Source: Acidobacteriaceae bacterium
Lineage (GTDB): Bacteria; Acidobacteriota; Terriglobia; Terriglobales; Acidobacteriaceae
Assembly (NCBI GenBank): GCA_025356095.1
Contig: JANXUR010000043.1
Location: 33,661-97,660, forward strand
DNA length: 64,000 nucleotides
Direction of reading: 5' to 3'
The notes under the pieces were generated by a model, which had not been told where the DNA came from, searched no databases, and was given only the letters and a program-made list of their open reading frames with translations. Of the stretch, positions 33,319-43,401 are shown piece after piece. Within the stretch, counting starts at the first letter, position 1. Each line of letters opens with the position of its first letter. The position numbers and the translations under genes were made by a program.

Positions 33319-35439
33319 ATGCATAAGCCAGTGAAGTACGTCGAGAAGGCGGTAACGGTTGCAGCGCAAGGCGCGTGGGCGGTATTCAACCGCATCAACA
33401 GCGTGAACCCCAACCCGTCGCCGACGCCGAAGTGGAGCGAAAAGCCGCTGCTCAAGTCTTGGGAGAAGTCGAAGCCGCCGCTAGGTTGGCCGCGCACCAC
33501 GGACTCGCTATGCCCCAAGTGCGTACCGGAGATTCGTCAGCAGATTCTTGATGGCAAGCTGCCGTACGAAGTGCTGCTCAACGAAAAAGCAGGCGAGATC
33601 AAGGCTCAGATTATCGAGCGCGATGGCCAGATCTTGATGGTGAAAGATTGCCCCATCCACGGCCATTTTGAAGATTTGATGTCCATTGACACGGCTTTTT
33701 CGCAGCATCTGGAAGATGTGTTCCCGGGCCGCGACATCAAGGCGCACAATGACGAGAAGCTGCACAAGCACGGCTCCAGCACGGTGAAGTATGGCCGCGG
33801 GTCGGTACTGACAATTGACCTGACCAACCGCTGCAACATGATGTGCGACCCCTGCTTCATGGATGCGAATCAGGTGGGTTTTGTGCATGAACTGACATGG
33901 GACGAGATCAAGACCATGTTAGACAACGCGATCACGATCAAGCCGAAGCGGCAGATGAGTGTGCAGTTCAGCGGTGGCGAGCCGACCCTTTCGCCGTACT
34001 TTCTGGAAGCAGTGGCATACGCTCGCAAGGTGGGTTACAACTCGGTGCAGGCTGCGACGAATGGCATTGAGTTTGCCAAGAGCTTTGAGTTTGCGCAGCA
34101 GGCAGTGGATGCGGGCCTGCGTTACGCATATTTGCAGTTTGACGGTATCGGGAATGCCGCCAACGCGCACCGCAAGGTAGGCAATCTATTTGACGTGAAG
34201 TTGAAAGCCATTGAGAACCTTCACAAGGCTGGCGTGGAAATTGTGCCCGTGACGACGATTGTCAACGGTATCAACAACGAGCAGGTGGGCCGGATCGTTA
34301 AGTTCGCGCTCGATAATCCCAAGACGATCAGCTTCCTGAGCTTCCAACCGGTTTCTTTTACGGGCCGCGACGAAGAAGTGACTGATGATCGCCGTGCGGC
34401 GCAACGCTATACGCTGTCGCACTTGGCGCATGACGTAAAAAATCAAACGGGCTTGGGCGAACCGGCGCGTGACTGGTTCCCGATCTCATTCATGGGTACC
34501 TTTAGCGACTGGGCTGACCTGATGCATGTAAATGAAGTGAGCAACGACTGGGGCCAGTTGAATTGCGGCTGCCATCCCAACTGCGGTACGGGCATGGCCA
34601 TTATGATTGACAAGGAAACCAAGGAGGCAGTGCCGGTGACGGCCTTCCTGCATGGGGACCAGTTGGCGAAGGATATTTCTCGCGTGAACGATGCGGCACG
34701 CGGCAAGTTCTGGACCGTGGTTGGCATGGCGCTGGCGCTGATAAAGAACTACGACCCGTTCATGTCTCCTCGGCACTTCAAGATGATGGACCTGCTGAAG
34801 AAGTTTGACAAGAACTTCAATGCCACCGGCAAGAACTACGGCAAGGTTGGTCCGAATCGGACGACGGAAGACATTATGCAGCGCCGCAACGATCGCTGGA
34901 ACTTCCTGTTCATCGCGGGGATGTGGTTCCAGGATCTGTTCAACTACGATTTTCGCCGCACCGAGCAGTGCATTATTCCCTACGCCACGCAGGAAGGCGA
35001 AATCAGTTTCTGCGCCTACAACACGGGCGTCGGTTGGCGGAACATCATTGAGAAGATGCACATGACCGCAACGCTCACCAAATGGTATGAAGAGCATGGG
35101 CGTCACGAAATCTTCGCTGGCGGTAAGAAGGTGAAGATGGATAGCGTGAGTGCTTACACGGTGGTGAATGACGACATTCTGACCACCGAAGAGCAGCAGG
35201 ATCTGGATAAGCTCGGCATCGCCAAGAACGCGCGAGAAGAAAAGATGAAGGCTCGCGAGGATAAGAACAAGAAAGACCTTGAGAACGTGAAGATGATGCA
35301 GTTGTACCGCGAAGTCGTGTTGAAGGAAGCTCCGGTGAAGGTGGAGGGCGGGTTTATTTCGCTCGACGCACTGAAGAGCGCGGCAGCCCCAAGCACGGCG
35401 GCAGTGGCTCCGAAGGCGGAAGAAGTGTTGGGCGACTAG
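33319..35439 (+). CDS. Radical SAM protein, Tes/Mss-like (candidate membrane-spanning lipid synthase)
   Basis: A 706-residue radical S-adenosylmethionine enzyme. The cluster motif CxxxCxxC is Cys172/176/179 (TNRCNMMCDPC), followed by FSGGEPTLSPY (218-227). An N-terminal LCPKC (65, 68) and CPIHG (111) resemble the rubredoxin-like part of the MJ0619/Tes group. Further cysteines in NCGCHPNC (416, 418, 422) and at 551 and 565 could hold auxiliary iron-sulfur clusters. Tes-type enzymes join two lipid chains by forming a carbon-carbon bond between methyl ends, giving membrane-spanning lipids. Acidobacteria of subdivisions 1 and 3 are known for iso-diabolic acid, which needs this chemistry. The C-terminal ~90 residues are a charged helix and an Ala/Pro tail. 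The ATG has GAGAGA upstream. Family good, reaction inferred. Confidence 0.8.
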   Translation: MHKPVKYVEKAVTVAAQGAWAVFNRINSVNPNPSPTPKWSEKPLLKSWEKSKPPLGWPRTTDSLCPKCVPEIRQQILDGKLPYEVLLNEKAGEIKAQIIERDGQILMVKDCPIHGHFEDLMSIDTAFSQHLEDVFPGRDIKAHNDEKLHKHGSSTVKYGRGSVLTIDLTNRCNMMCDPCFMDANQVGFVHELTWDEIKTMLDNAITIKPKRQMSVQFSGGEPTLSPYFLEAVAYARKVGYNSVQAATNGIEFAKSFEFAQQAVDAGLRYAYLQFDGIGNAANAHRKVGNLFDVKLKAIENLHKAGVEIVPVTTIVNGINNEQVGRIVKFALDNPKTISFLSFQPVSFTGRDEEVTDDRRAAQRYTLSHLAHDVKNQTGLGEPARDWFPISFMGTFSDWADLMHVNEVSNDWGQLNCGCHPNCGTGMAIMIDKETKEAVPVTAFLHGDQLAKDISRVNDAARGKFWTVVGMALALIKNYDPFMSPRHFKMMDLLKKFDKNFNATGKNYGKVGPNRTTEDIMQRRNDRWNFLFIAGMWFQDLFNYDFRRTEQCIIPYATQEGEISFCAYNTGVGWRNIIEKMHMTATLTKWYEEHGRHEIFAGGKKVKMDSVSAYTVVNDDILTTEEQQDLDKLGIAKNAREEKMKAREDKNKKDLENVKMMQLYREVVLKEAPVKVEGGFISLDALKSAAAPSTAAVAPKAEEVLGD

Positions 35440-35458
35440 TTTGCGCGGAAATCTGGTG

Positions 35459-35489
35459 GGCCGCTGAGGGCGACTTCAGCGGCCTTTTT
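35459..35489 (+). terminator. Rho-independent terminator after the radical SAM gene
   Basis: GGCCGCTGA (35459-35467) and TCAGCGGCC (35476-35484) form a perfect 9-bp stem with an 8-base loop, followed by TTTTT. It starts 20 bp past the radical SAM stop and separates that gene from the next operon. Confidence 0.85.
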
Positions 35490-35557
35490 CTTGCCGAGGA
35501 GTGTTGAGTTGCGCTCCCCACTCGAGGAAGCAGCGTGGGCGAACTGCTGATTTTGGG

Positions 35558-35574
35558 TAGAATGTAGGGTTCCC
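35558..35574 (+). promoter_or_regulatory. Possible -10 element TAGAAT before the lipid operon
   Basis: TAGAAT at 35558-35563 followed by GTAGGGTTCC, 27 bp before the start of the reductase gene. Nearly the same string (TAGAATTAGGGTTCC) stands at 54047-54061 before the FecR gene. No matching -35 box is seen at the usual distance, so this is tentative. Confidence 0.25.
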
Positions 35575-35589
35575 TCAAGAGTCCCGTAG

Positions 35590-38028
35590 ATGCTGGAAAG
35601 GTGCTTGCAGCACAACACTTTGAACAAGATTCCACGACCCAATTCGTTTGACCCCGGGTGTGCTGTTTATTGGCGCGTCGAGGGTAGCCTCGTCAATTTG
35701 CGGGTGTTGCATCCGGTAGGTTTCTTCATCTGGTGGTCGCAGAGCTTTGCGCAGAAGTGGGTGCGTCGGCTCATCCTGCTGCTCATGGTGTTGCTACGGC
35801 CGTTCCTGTATGCCACCAATAGAATCTTTGCCACGCGCGCTGTGCATGCAGTGCTACGGCGGGTGAGCCGAGATCGGCTGGACTTGTTGGGGCAGGAATT
35901 TTTCGAAGATAAGCTCAAACCGAACCTGAAGCCGCAAGGTGTCGCGAAGTTGCAAGAACTGCTAGCGACGGGCGCGGAAGTAGTGCTGCTGGCTCAGGGA
36001 TTGGACCACGTGATTCGGCCCTTGGCGCAGCATCTTGGCGTCAAGTGGGTTCTGGCCAACCGTCTTGAGTTTCGCGACGGGCTGGCAACCGGGCGACTGG
36101 AGCATCCTGTAATTCGTCCGCGCGGAATGTTCGCGTGGCTGTTGCGCGAAGGGCCCGATGGGCGGCTTTCGCCTCAGCAGTTGATCCGCGACATCGGTTC
36201 AGCGGCGCGTGCCAGCGTGATGCGGCGCTCGGTGCGGCCGACGGTGCGGGAATTGCCGGTATTACGGCGTCCGATTGTGCATTTTGAAGGGGCGCGTCAG
36301 GCGGCTCCGCTTTCTGTACGCAAGGCGCTGGCGGGGCGGCACGTATTGCTGATTGGCTTTACCGGATTTATTGGCAAAGTATGGCTGGCCAATGTGCTGA
36401 TGGATTTGCCCGAGATTGGCAAAGTGTATCTGCTGATCCGGCGGCAGAAGTCGAACCCAGCAGAAAAGCGCTTCCGCAAGGTTGTGGAAGAATCCGCTGT
36501 CTTTGACCCACTTTATGAAAAGTACGGCGAAAAGCTTTGGCCACTGTTGGCGGAAAAAGTTGAGGTGGTGGAGGGTGACATCAGCCAGCCGCGTTTGGGG
36601 CTGGACGCCGAACTAGAGGCGCGGTTGCTGGCAAAACTGGATGTGGTGATTAACAGTTCGGGCCTTACGGACTTCAATCCTGACCTGCGGGATGCGTTGA
36701 GCATCAACGTGGACGGCACAGCGAATGTGATGGAATTTGTGCGCCGCAGCGCGCATGGGGCTCTACTGCATCTTTCCACCTGTTATGTGGCGGGTCAGCG
36801 GGATGGACGGGTCAGCGAGAAGATCAAGCCAAACTATACGCCAGCGGGAGTTGCCGACTACGATGCCGAACGCGAGTACGCGTCTCTGCATGAAACGGTG
36901 GCAGCGGCGGAGGAGATGGTAGAGGGCGAGGCCGTGACGGCGGAACTAACGCAGCAGGCACTGGGCAAGCGTGCATCCTCTTCCCACATGGATGCAGCGG
37001 CGCTGGAAAACCAACTGCGCAAGGGCCGCATTCGCTGGCTGAAACAATATTTGACCGAAGCAGGCGCGATCCGTGCGCGGGAACTGGGTTGGCCCAACAC
37101 CTACACCCTGACCAAGAGTTTGGCCGAGTCATTGCTGATCAAAATGGGTGCAGGGCTGCCGATCGCGATTGTGCGTCCCGCGATTGTGGAGACGTCAGTC
37201 GAAAAGCCGTTTAGCGGCTGGAATGAAGGGATCAACACTTCGGCTGGGCTGAGCTATCTGCTGGGGACAACCTTCCGGCAATTGCCTTCGAATGAACGCA
37301 AACGTCTGGACTTGATTCCGGTGGATTCGGTGTGCCAAGGGATGACACTGATTGCGGCGGCTCTGGTGGAACGCCGGCACGAACCGATGTATCAGCTTGC
37401 CACTTCGGTGACGAATCCGTGTGATATGCGACGCTGCATCGAGTTGACGGGCCTGGCGCACCGGCGGCACTATCGCGAGCAAGAAGGTCCGGAGCGCTGG
37501 TTCAAGCTGCATCTCGACGCGATTCCGGTTTCGAAAGAACGCTATCAGCGAATGTCGGCTCCGGCACAAAAGGCCGCCGTCCGGGCGGTGGCTTGGTTGT
37601 CGTATCCGGTGCCGTTTTGGCGCAGTTCGCTGGCCAAGACCGAACGCGGTCTGGAGCGGGTGGAAAAGATGATCGAGCTGTTCGAGCCGTTCATCCTGTA
37701 CAACGAACATGACTTTGTGGCAGACAATGTGGAGAAATTATCGCTCGCTCTGGTGGAAGACGAGCGCGCCACCTTCGGCTACGCCACCGCCGCGATTGAT
37801 TGGTGGGACTACTGGATCAACGTGCACATTCCGGCTCTGCGCAAGTGGACCTATCCGCTCATTGAAGGCCGGCCGCTGGAGCCGCGTCCGCCGCGCAGTG
37901 TGCATGGCGGTACCAGTTCGGTGAACGGTTCCGTGAATAGTGGTGCGAATAGTGGTGCGAATAGTGCGGCGGGCAGTTCCGCGAATCGAGCGACAAAACC
38001 AACGGAGACCACGTGGCAATATTCCTAA
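35590..38028 (+). CDS. Fatty acyl-CoA/ACP reductase fused to a degenerate HAD domain
   Basis: An 812-residue protein. Residues ~25-200 have the layout of HAD-IB phosphatases, but the nucleophile motif DxDGT has become RVEGS (29-33), so it is probably inactive and structural; [20 protein letters not shown] and [14 protein letters not shown] still match the fold. From ~250 on comes an extended reductase of the fatty acyl reductase type: GFTGFIGK (256-263) binds [14 protein letters not shown] carries the Ser/Thr side, and YTLTK (Tyr505, Lys509) is the catalytic pair. Such enzymes reduce activated acyl chains to aldehyde or alcohol, the precursors of ether lipids and wax esters. The C-terminus has an Asn/Ser/Ala linker with short tandem repeats. 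First gene of the lipid operon; overlaps the next gene by 16 bp. Confidence 0.82.
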   Translation: MLERCLQHNTLNKIPRPNSFDPGCAVYWRVEGSLVNLRVLHPVGFFIWWSQSFAQKWVRRLILLLMVLLRPFLYATNRIFATRAVHAVLRRVSRDRLDLLGQEFFEDKLKPNLKPQGVAKLQELLATGAEVVLLAQGLDHVIRPLAQHLGVKWVLANRLEFRDGLATGRLEHPVIRPRGMFAWLLREGPDGRLSPQQLIRDIGSAARASVMRRSVRPTVRELPVLRRPIVHFEGARQAAPLSVRKALAGRHVLLIGFTGFIGKVWLANVLMDLPEIGKVYLLIRRQKSNPAEKRFRKVVEESAVFDPLYEKYGEKLWPLLAEKVEVVEGDISQPRLGLDAELEARLLAKLDVVINSSGLTDFNPDLRDALSINVDGTANVMEFVRRSAHGALLHLSTCYVAGQRDGRVSEKIKPNYTPAGVADYDAEREYASLHETVAAAEEMVEGEAVTAELTQQALGKRASSSHMDAAALENQLRKGRIRWLKQYLTEAGAIRARELGWPNTYTLTKSLAESLLIKMGAGLPIAIVRPAIVETSVEKPFSGWNEGINTSAGLSYLLGTTFRQLPSNERKRLDLIPVDSVCQGMTLIAAALVERRHEPMYQLATSVTNPCDMRRCIELTGLAHRRHYREQEGPERWFKLHLDAIPVSKERYQRMSAPAQKAAVRAVAWLSYPVPFWRSSLAKTERGLERVEKMIELFEPFILYNEHDFVADNVEKLSLALVEDERATFGYATAAIDWWDYWINVHIPALRKWTYPLIEGRPLEPRPPRSVHGGTSSVNGSVNSGANSGANSAAGSSANRATKPTETTWQYS

Positions 38029-39164
38029 CCGGTTCAACGGGATACATCGGCGCGCATATTGCAGCCAATTTGCTGCGCGGGTATTCTGAGCCGCTGAACC
38101 TGCTAGTGCGCGCCAAGTCGCAGCCACAAGGCGAAGAGCGGTTGTGGCAGTCGTTGCAGTTGCATCTGGATTTTCCTGAGTTCGAAAGCTATCTGCGTGG
38201 GCGCATTCGCATCTTTCGTGGAGACTTGACGAGTGAGCGTTTTGGCTTGGATTTGGCGGACTATGATGCCTTGGTACATTCCACTGATTCGGTGATTCAC
38301 TGTGCGGCGTCGTTGAACCGCAAGAGCGAGAAGGCTTGCCTCAACACCAATCTGCGAGGAACGCTGGAAGTGGTGCAACTGGCGCAGCGCGCTCGCGACC
38401 ATCATGGACTGCGCCGCATCAGCCATGTAAGCACGGTAGCAGTTGCGGGCGTAAGGCAGGACGAATTGGTGCAGGAAGATACATCGGTGGATTGGAATCG
38501 CTCGGACTACGACCCCTATGCGCGCACCAAGAAATTTTGCGAGCACATGATTCGGCGATTGCTGCCGGATGTGCCGCGCACGATTTTCCGTCCGAGTATC
38601 GTACTGGGTGACAGCCGCTATGCTGCCACCAGCCAATTTGATATGGTGCGGGCGTTTGTGTTTCTCGCCGGGCTGCCGGCACTGCCGCTGCGCCCCACAG
38701 ATCAAGTAGATATTGTGAATGTGGACTTTGTGGCCAGTGCCGTGGCGGAGTTGCACCAGAAAGCAGCGCCGCTGCATGACTTGTACCACTTGTCCTCCGG
38801 CCGCGATTCCCAGACGTTTCGTGAGTTGACCGATGCGCTGGCTTTGGCGCGCGGCACGAGTGGCCCGGCATATTTACCCCCGCTGGGGGGGATCTTTGGC
38901 AAGAGTTTGAACGCGCTGGCTTCAATGCGAAATCCGGTGGGCGCGAGTGCAACGCTGCTCAAGGTGTTCTGGCCTTATCTTCGGTGGAATACGCAGTTTG
39001 ACAACACGCGAGTGACTACGGAGTTGGAGCGCAAGCCAGCGCGGTTTTCGGAGTACAGTTTCCCGCTGTTGCAATTCGCGCGGATGAATCATTTTGCTTA
39101 TCCCTACCGGCCATGGCCTGTGGCGGATGGTGGCAAGCCAGCAGGGGGCGTGGGCGCAGCATGA
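38013..39164 (+). CDS. Extended SDR / thioester-reductase-like protein
   Basis: A 383-residue NAD(P)-dependent protein with the Rossmann motif [14 protein letters not shown] (4-17), an HVSTVAVAG strand and YARTK (the Tyr-xxx-Lys catalytic pair, ~165-170). It is closest in style to thioester reductase domains (NAD_binding_4 / NRPS R domains), which reduce acyl thioesters on carrier proteins. Substrate unknown. The GTG start has GGAG five bases upstream and lies inside the end of the reductase gene; the stop overlaps the next ATG (ATGA). Two reductases of related type in one operon may do successive steps (acyl thioester to aldehyde, then alcohol or keto reduction). This division of work is inference. 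Confidence 0.8.
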   Translation: MAIFLTGSTGYIGAHIAANLLRGYSEPLNLLVRAKSQPQGEERLWQSLQLHLDFPEFESYLRGRIRIFRGDLTSERFGLDLADYDALVHSTDSVIHCAASLNRKSEKACLNTNLRGTLEVVQLAQRARDHHGLRRISHVSTVAVAGVRQDELVQEDTSVDWNRSDYDPYARTKKFCEHMIRRLLPDVPRTIFRPSIVLGDSRYAATSQFDMVRAFVFLAGLPALPLRPTDQVDIVNVDFVASAVAELHQKAAPLHDLYHLSSGRDSQTFRELTDALALARGTSGPAYLPPLGGIFGKSLNALASMRNPVGASATLLKVFWPYLRWNTQFDNTRVTTELERKPARFSEYSFPLLQFARMNHFAYPYRPWPVADGGKPAGGVGAA

Positions 39165-40582
39165 TGGATCTAGTGCTACAGGCGTGGGTCAGCGGACTGA
39201 TTGAGTCAGCGCGTGTGAAGCATGTGATGGGTGCGGGGCGCCCGTGGCGCGCTGGCGAGAAGCTGAAGCTGCTGTTTGCCGGCTATAACGGGACGCGGAA
39301 TACCGGGGCCGACGTCCGCGTGGAAGAGATGTTGCGCCAAGTGCGGCATGTGTTGGGCGCAGACCGCACGGAGTTTGCCGTGATGACGCAGAACTTCGAC
39401 CGCACCGCCGGATACTTTGCGGGCACGAAGCAGGTAAGACTTACTGACATCTTTCCGCCGTTTTTGGCGAGTGAAGTACCGCAGTATGATGGCGTGATTG
39501 CATGCGAAGGCTCAATGTTCAAGAGCAAGTTCGCCAATGCGCTCACCACGATGATGATTGGTTCGCTAGGCATTGCCGCAGCACAGAACAAGATCTCTGT
39601 AGGCTACGGCGGCGAGGCAGGCAAGATGGATCCGCTGATCGCCAGCATGGTGGCGCGCTACTGCAAGGATTCTTTCGTCATCACGCGGAACGAGGAGTCG
39701 CGGGATGTGTTGCGGCCGCTGGGCGTACCCACCGAACTTGGTACAGATACGGCGTGGACTTTCGAGCCGAACCCAACCTCGTATGGGCAAAAGGTGCTGC
39801 GCGATCATGGGTGGGACGGTCAGCAGCAAGTGTTGGCAGTCTGTCCGATCAATCCTTTTTGGTGGCCGGTGAAGGCGGCGCTGGGTAAGTTCGCGGTGCG
39901 CGCGGTGACGGGAGCCTTTTCTGAGATCCACTATCGCTCGGTGTACTTCCACAATGCCGGCCCGGCGGTGGACGCGGCCTACGATCGCTATTGCAACGGC
40001 ATTGCCAATGCCGTGCGCGAGTTTCGCGACCGGCGGAATGTGTTTGTGGTGCTGGTGGCGATGGAGCGGCTCGACGCCAAGGCTTGTGCGAAAGTGGGCG
40101 AAAAATTGAATGCTGGCGGCACCGCTGCGCCTGTCTTTACTTCCGACGACTACAACATGTTTGAGCTGGTGAGCATTCTGCGAGCATGTTCCATGATGGT
40201 CACCTCGCGCTACCATGGCGCGGTCACATGTATGCCCGGCCTAGTGCGGTCCGCGGGCATTACGATGGATGAGCGGCTACGCAACCTACTGACCGACCGG
40301 GGCCACAAAGATCTGCTGCTGACGGTGGATGAGCCCGAACTGGAGCCCAAGCTGGCGGTGATTCTGGAAAAGCTCTACAACGACGGCGATGCGGTCGCGG
40401 ATGGCATCGGCCGCAACGTGGTGAAGAATTTGAAAGTAATGGCGCGGATGGGCGTGTTTCTGGAGGAGCATGTGCAGCAGCGCTATCCAGAATTTGCCAT
40501 CCGCAGGGGCTCACATGAGTGGACGGAGTACCTGCCGCCGTTAAGTGCGGAGTTGCAGCGACTGGTGGAAAAGTACGGATGA
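39161..40582 (+). CDS. Polysaccharide pyruvyl transferase family protein
   Basis: A 473-residue protein of the CsaB-like pyruvyl transferase family, which transfers pyruvate from phosphoenolpyruvate to a sugar as a ketal. Family blocks are [22 protein letters not shown] near the start, then [19 protein letters not shown] and [14 protein letters not shown], with the conserved His in RYHG. The start ATG overlaps the preceding TGA by four bases, and the end overlaps the next gene the same way. A pyruvyl transferase between lipid enzymes is unexpected. It may decorate a glycolipid head group, or the family member may have been recruited to another substrate. The N-terminus has ~35 extra residues before the family start. 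Confidence 0.85.
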   Translation: MMDLVLQAWVSGLIESARVKHVMGAGRPWRAGEKLKLLFAGYNGTRNTGADVRVEEMLRQVRHVLGADRTEFAVMTQNFDRTAGYFAGTKQVRLTDIFPPFLASEVPQYDGVIACEGSMFKSKFANALTTMMIGSLGIAAAQNKISVGYGGEAGKMDPLIASMVARYCKDSFVITRNEESRDVLRPLGVPTELGTDTAWTFEPNPTSYGQKVLRDHGWDGQQQVLAVCPINPFWWPVKAALGKFAVRAVTGAFSEIHYRSVYFHNAGPAVDAAYDRYCNGIANAVREFRDRRNVFVVLVAMERLDAKACAKVGEKLNAGGTAAPVFTSDDYNMFELVSILRACSMMVTSRYHGAVTCMPGLVRSAGITMDERLRNLLTDRGHKDLLLTVDEPELEPKLAVILEKLYNDGDAVADGIGRNVVKNLKVMARMGVFLEEHVQQRYPEFAIRRGSHEWTEYLPPLSAELQRLVEKYG

Positions 40583-42258
40583 GTTTTCTGACCGAAATCT
40601 TTGAGCGGCTGAGTACACTGGGCGTTGAGCCTGTAGTGGCCGAGATGCACGACGGCAAGCCGGTGGAAACGACTGCGCGTGAATTTCTGGCGCAGGTGGC
40701 ACAGGCCCGTGCGTTTCTGCGGACTGCTGGCGTGGCACCCGGCGAGCGTGTGGTGTTGCTCGCGGGTAACAGCGTGCAGCGCATAGCAGTTGATCTCGCG
40801 ATCATGGCCCAGGGCGCGATTGTCGTGCCCATGTATGCGCGGCAGGCGGCGAGCGAGCTTTCTGCAATGGTGCAGGACTGCACGCCTGTGCTGGTGGTGT
40901 GTGGCGACGACGAATTGCGAAGTGCAATGCAAACAGAGATGCGAGAGACCGCGCCGCGCTGTGTGATTCTGACAGAAATATTTGCGGGCGAGTCTGCGGT
41001 TAGTTCCGGTGAGTTGGTAGTGCGCGATGAAGAGAATCCTGCCACCATCGTTTACACCTCGGGTACCTCTGGCGGGGCTAAAGGGGTGGTGCTGACTTCC
41101 GCCAACGTTGGCCACATGCTGGGCTGCACGGCAGAGCGGTTGGACGTGTTGATGCGTATTCATCGGCGGCGCGACCGCGTCTTCCACTATCTTCCGCTGA
41201 ACTTCGCGGGTTCTTGGATTTTGATGCTGACGTGCCTGAAGCGCGGGAGTTTGCTGATTCTGTGTCTGGATCTTACTCGCCTGGCGCAGGATATGCCCAA
41301 GGCAGAGGCGGACTACTTTCTGAATGTGCCGCAACTGCTTGAGCGCCTGCGCAAGGGCGTGGATCAGCAGATGGAAAAGCGCGGCAGTCTGGCGCTGTAT
41401 GCCTATGCGCGAGGGCGGCAAGCGTGGCTGCGACAGAGGGCGCGCCAAGGCAGCATTGCCGACTTCCTGTGGGTGAACCTGACGCAACTTGCGGTGTTCC
41501 CGATGATTCGGCGGACGATGTTCAGCAACAACTTGCGGGCGCTGATTTGCGGCTCCGCGCCGTTGAACGAAGAGACGCAGATTTATTTTCAGATGCTAGG
41601 TGTGCCGGTTTTGCAGGTTTACGGACTCACCGAAACCACGGCGATCTGCACCATGGATAACCCTGAAGGGCAGGGTCGGTATGTAGTGCCGGGGCGCGTG
41701 GGTCCGGCGATTGCTGGTTGCGAGATGAAGCTTGGCGAGAACAGCGAAATTCTGGTGCGGGGAGCGAACATTTTTTCGGGGTACTGGAATCGTCCAGAAG
41801 AGGCGGCCAAGGTGCTGGAGCGGCGCGACAGCGGCCTGTGGTTCCACAGTGGAGACCAGGGCGAAGTAGATGCCAAGGGCAACTGGAAGATTATTGGTCG
41901 GCTGAAGAATTTAATCATTATGGGCGGCGGGCACAACGTGGCTCCCGAGCCGATTGAAGAGCGGTTGCTGGCCGAGTTGCCCGGTGCGCAGCAGGCGGTG
42001 TTAGTGGGGAACGGCAAGAGCTATCTTGCGCTGCTTGTGACAGGCGAAGTGAGTGACGACGCGATTGCCCGCGCGGTGGATGTGGTGAATACAGAGATGC
42101 CGCATTACCGCCAGATTCGCAAACACCATCATGTGAGCGCCCCTTTTTCTGTGGAAAGCAGTCTGCTGACCGCCAACGGCAAGCTGAAGCGGGATGCGAT
42201 TTACGCGCATTATGCCGCCGAAATCGAAGCGATGTACGCCGAGAAGGTGACCGCATGA
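40579..42258 (+). CDS. AMP-dependent acyl-CoA/ACP ligase 1
   Basis: A 559-residue adenylate-forming enzyme that activates a carboxylic acid with ATP and passes it to CoA or a carrier protein. Motifs: IVYTSGTSGGAKGVVLT (P-loop, ~157-173), VYGLTETTAICT, WFHSGDQGEVDAKGNWKIIGRLKNLIIMGGGHNVAPEPIEE in the hinge and C-domain, and the catalytic Lys in TANGKLKRD near the end. The fold is that of long-chain acyl-CoA synthetases. Coupled on both sides (ATGA at each end), so it is part of one operon with the reductases and the hydratase. Probably loads the acyl chain for reduction. A second, related ligase follows three genes on. Confidence 0.88.
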   Translation: MSFLTEIFERLSTLGVEPVVAEMHDGKPVETTAREFLAQVAQARAFLRTAGVAPGERVVLLAGNSVQRIAVDLAIMAQGAIVVPMYARQAASELSAMVQDCTPVLVVCGDDELRSAMQTEMRETAPRCVILTEIFAGESAVSSGELVVRDEENPATIVYTSGTSGGAKGVVLTSANVGHMLGCTAERLDVLMRIHRRRDRVFHYLPLNFAGSWILMLTCLKRGSLLILCLDLTRLAQDMPKAEADYFLNVPQLLERLRKGVDQQMEKRGSLALYAYARGRQAWLRQRARQGSIADFLWVNLTQLAVFPMIRRTMFSNNLRALICGSAPLNEETQIYFQMLGVPVLQVYGLTETTAICTMDNPEGQGRYVVPGRVGPAIAGCEMKLGENSEILVRGANIFSGYWNRPEEAAKVLERRDSGLWFHSGDQGEVDAKGNWKIIGRLKNLIIMGGGHNVAPEPIEERLLAELPGAQQAVLVGNGKSYLALLVTGEVSDDAIARAVDVVNTEMPHYRQIRKHHHVSAPFSVESSLLTANGKLKRDAIYAHYAAEIEAMYAEKVTA

Positions 42259-43067
42259 CGGCAGCCGCCTCATTCGCAGGGCAAACGCTGTCGTGGGAAA
42301 TACGCGATGGCGTGGTGGAACTGGCGCTGCATCGAGCACCTTGCAATGAGATTGGTTCGCGCACGCTCGAAGAGCTGGAACGGTTTGCGGCTGCGCTGCC
42401 GGATTTGGAAGATCGTGCTCATGCGCTGATTCTTTACAGCCAGCAGGCTGCGGGTTTTTGTGCCGGTGCCGATCTGCGCGAGTTGTATGCGCGGGCTTCG
42501 GCCATGCAGAAAGATGCAGCGCGATTGGGTGTGCGCGATTTTCTGGAGCGAATTCACGCAGTGCTGAATCGAATGGATATGTCGTCAATGACGACGATTG
42601 CGGCGGTGCATGGCGTTTGCTTTGGCGGTGGGCTCGAATTAGCGCTGGTGTGTGACGTGATTATTGCCGACAAAATGGCGCGTTTTTGTTTTCCGGAATT
42701 GCGGTTGGGCTTGATTCCGGGTTTCGGCGGCATCCCGCGGCTTAAGCGCGATATGGGCAATGCGGTCGTACGCGATTTGCTGTTGACGGGGCGCAGCTTG
42801 AACGCAACCAAAGCGCAGGCTGCCGGGTGGGTGAGTCAGGTAGTGGGCGAAGGCGAGGCTCTGCGGGTGGCGCGCGGCACGGCGGCGCAGATTGGCAAGT
42901 TCGATCGTGCGACCAGCGCTGCAGCGAAGGCGTTCATCAAGCCGATTCCGAGCGAGGAGTTGCGGCGCGAGATGGATCTGTTTTGTGAACTGTTTCAGCG
43001 TCCAGCGGTGGAAGTGGGGCTGAAGAAATTTGTAGAAAGTGCGGACGCGCAACCATACCTGCCGTAG
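42255..43067 (+). CDS. Enoyl-CoA hydratase/isomerase family protein
   Basis: A 270-residue crotonase-fold protein. The oxyanion block GFCAGADLRELY (~70-81) and AAVHGVCFGGGLELALVCDVIIAD, then FPELRLGLIPGFGGIPRLKR, follow the family; the Glu in PELRLG is a usual catalytic residue. Crotonase enzymes hydrate, isomerise or hydrolyse acyl thioesters. In this operon it could act on an acyl-ACP or acyl-CoA of the lipid path, for example double-bond hydration or isomerisation. The ATGA overlap with the ligase gene shows coupling; the acyl carrier protein starts 16 bases after the stop. Confidence 0.88.
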   Translation: MTAAASFAGQTLSWEIRDGVVELALHRAPCNEIGSRTLEELERFAAALPDLEDRAHALILYSQQAAGFCAGADLRELYARASAMQKDAARLGVRDFLERIHAVLNRMDMSSMTTIAAVHGVCFGGGLELALVCDVIIADKMARFCFPELRLGLIPGFGGIPRLKRDMGNAVVRDLLLTGRSLNATKAQAAGWVSQVVGEGEALRVARGTAAQIGKFDRATSAAAKAFIKPIPSEELRREMDLFCELFQRPAVEVGLKKFVESADAQPYLP

Positions 43068-43083
43068 GGCAGAGGACAAACAT

Positions 43084-43329
43084 ATGTCAAAACCACCCGA
43101 ACAAACCATTGACGAAATTCTTACGCTCGCCGCTGCGCAGTTCAAGGTGGCGCGCGAAACGCTTGCAGCCGATGATGACTTTTTCAAAAAGTTGGGCATT
43201 GACAGCTTGCAGGCACTAAGCCTACTCACGCGGCTGGAGAACCACTTTGGAGTCGAACTGCCTGACTATGAGTTGCAGGGCGTCAGCGACTTTCGCACAC
43301 TGGCTGCGCGGATTCAGGCGCGGTTGTAG
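43084..43329 (+). CDS. Acyl carrier protein
   Basis: An 81-residue acidic carrier protein. FFKKLGIDSLQALSLLTRLE holds the phosphopantetheine serine (GIDSL, Ser40), and the four-helix length and charge pattern are normal. It shuttles thioester-bound acyl intermediates. The ATG has AGAGGAC upstream. Placed between the enoyl hydratase and an acyl ligase, it is most likely dedicated to this cluster rather than to housekeeping fatty acid synthesis: no fab genes are near. This would let one ligase load it and the reductases release the chain. Confidence 0.92.
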   Translation: MSKPPEQTIDEILTLAAAQFKVARETLAADDDFFKKLGIDSLQALSLLTRLENHFGVELPDYELQGVSDFRTLAARIQARL

Positions 43330-43401
43330 GTTTATGTTGCCAGCGCTTCGTTGAGTTTTCCTGCGCGGTTCGCGATAAACTGCTCCAACGCTTTACCACC
43401 T

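Noticed and set aside
32925..33518. - strand frame of 197 codons before the radical SAM gene
   Set aside because: Much of it translates the 52-bp repeat and palindrome, and it overlaps the radical SAM start. The same repeat-derived words recur at the other copy.
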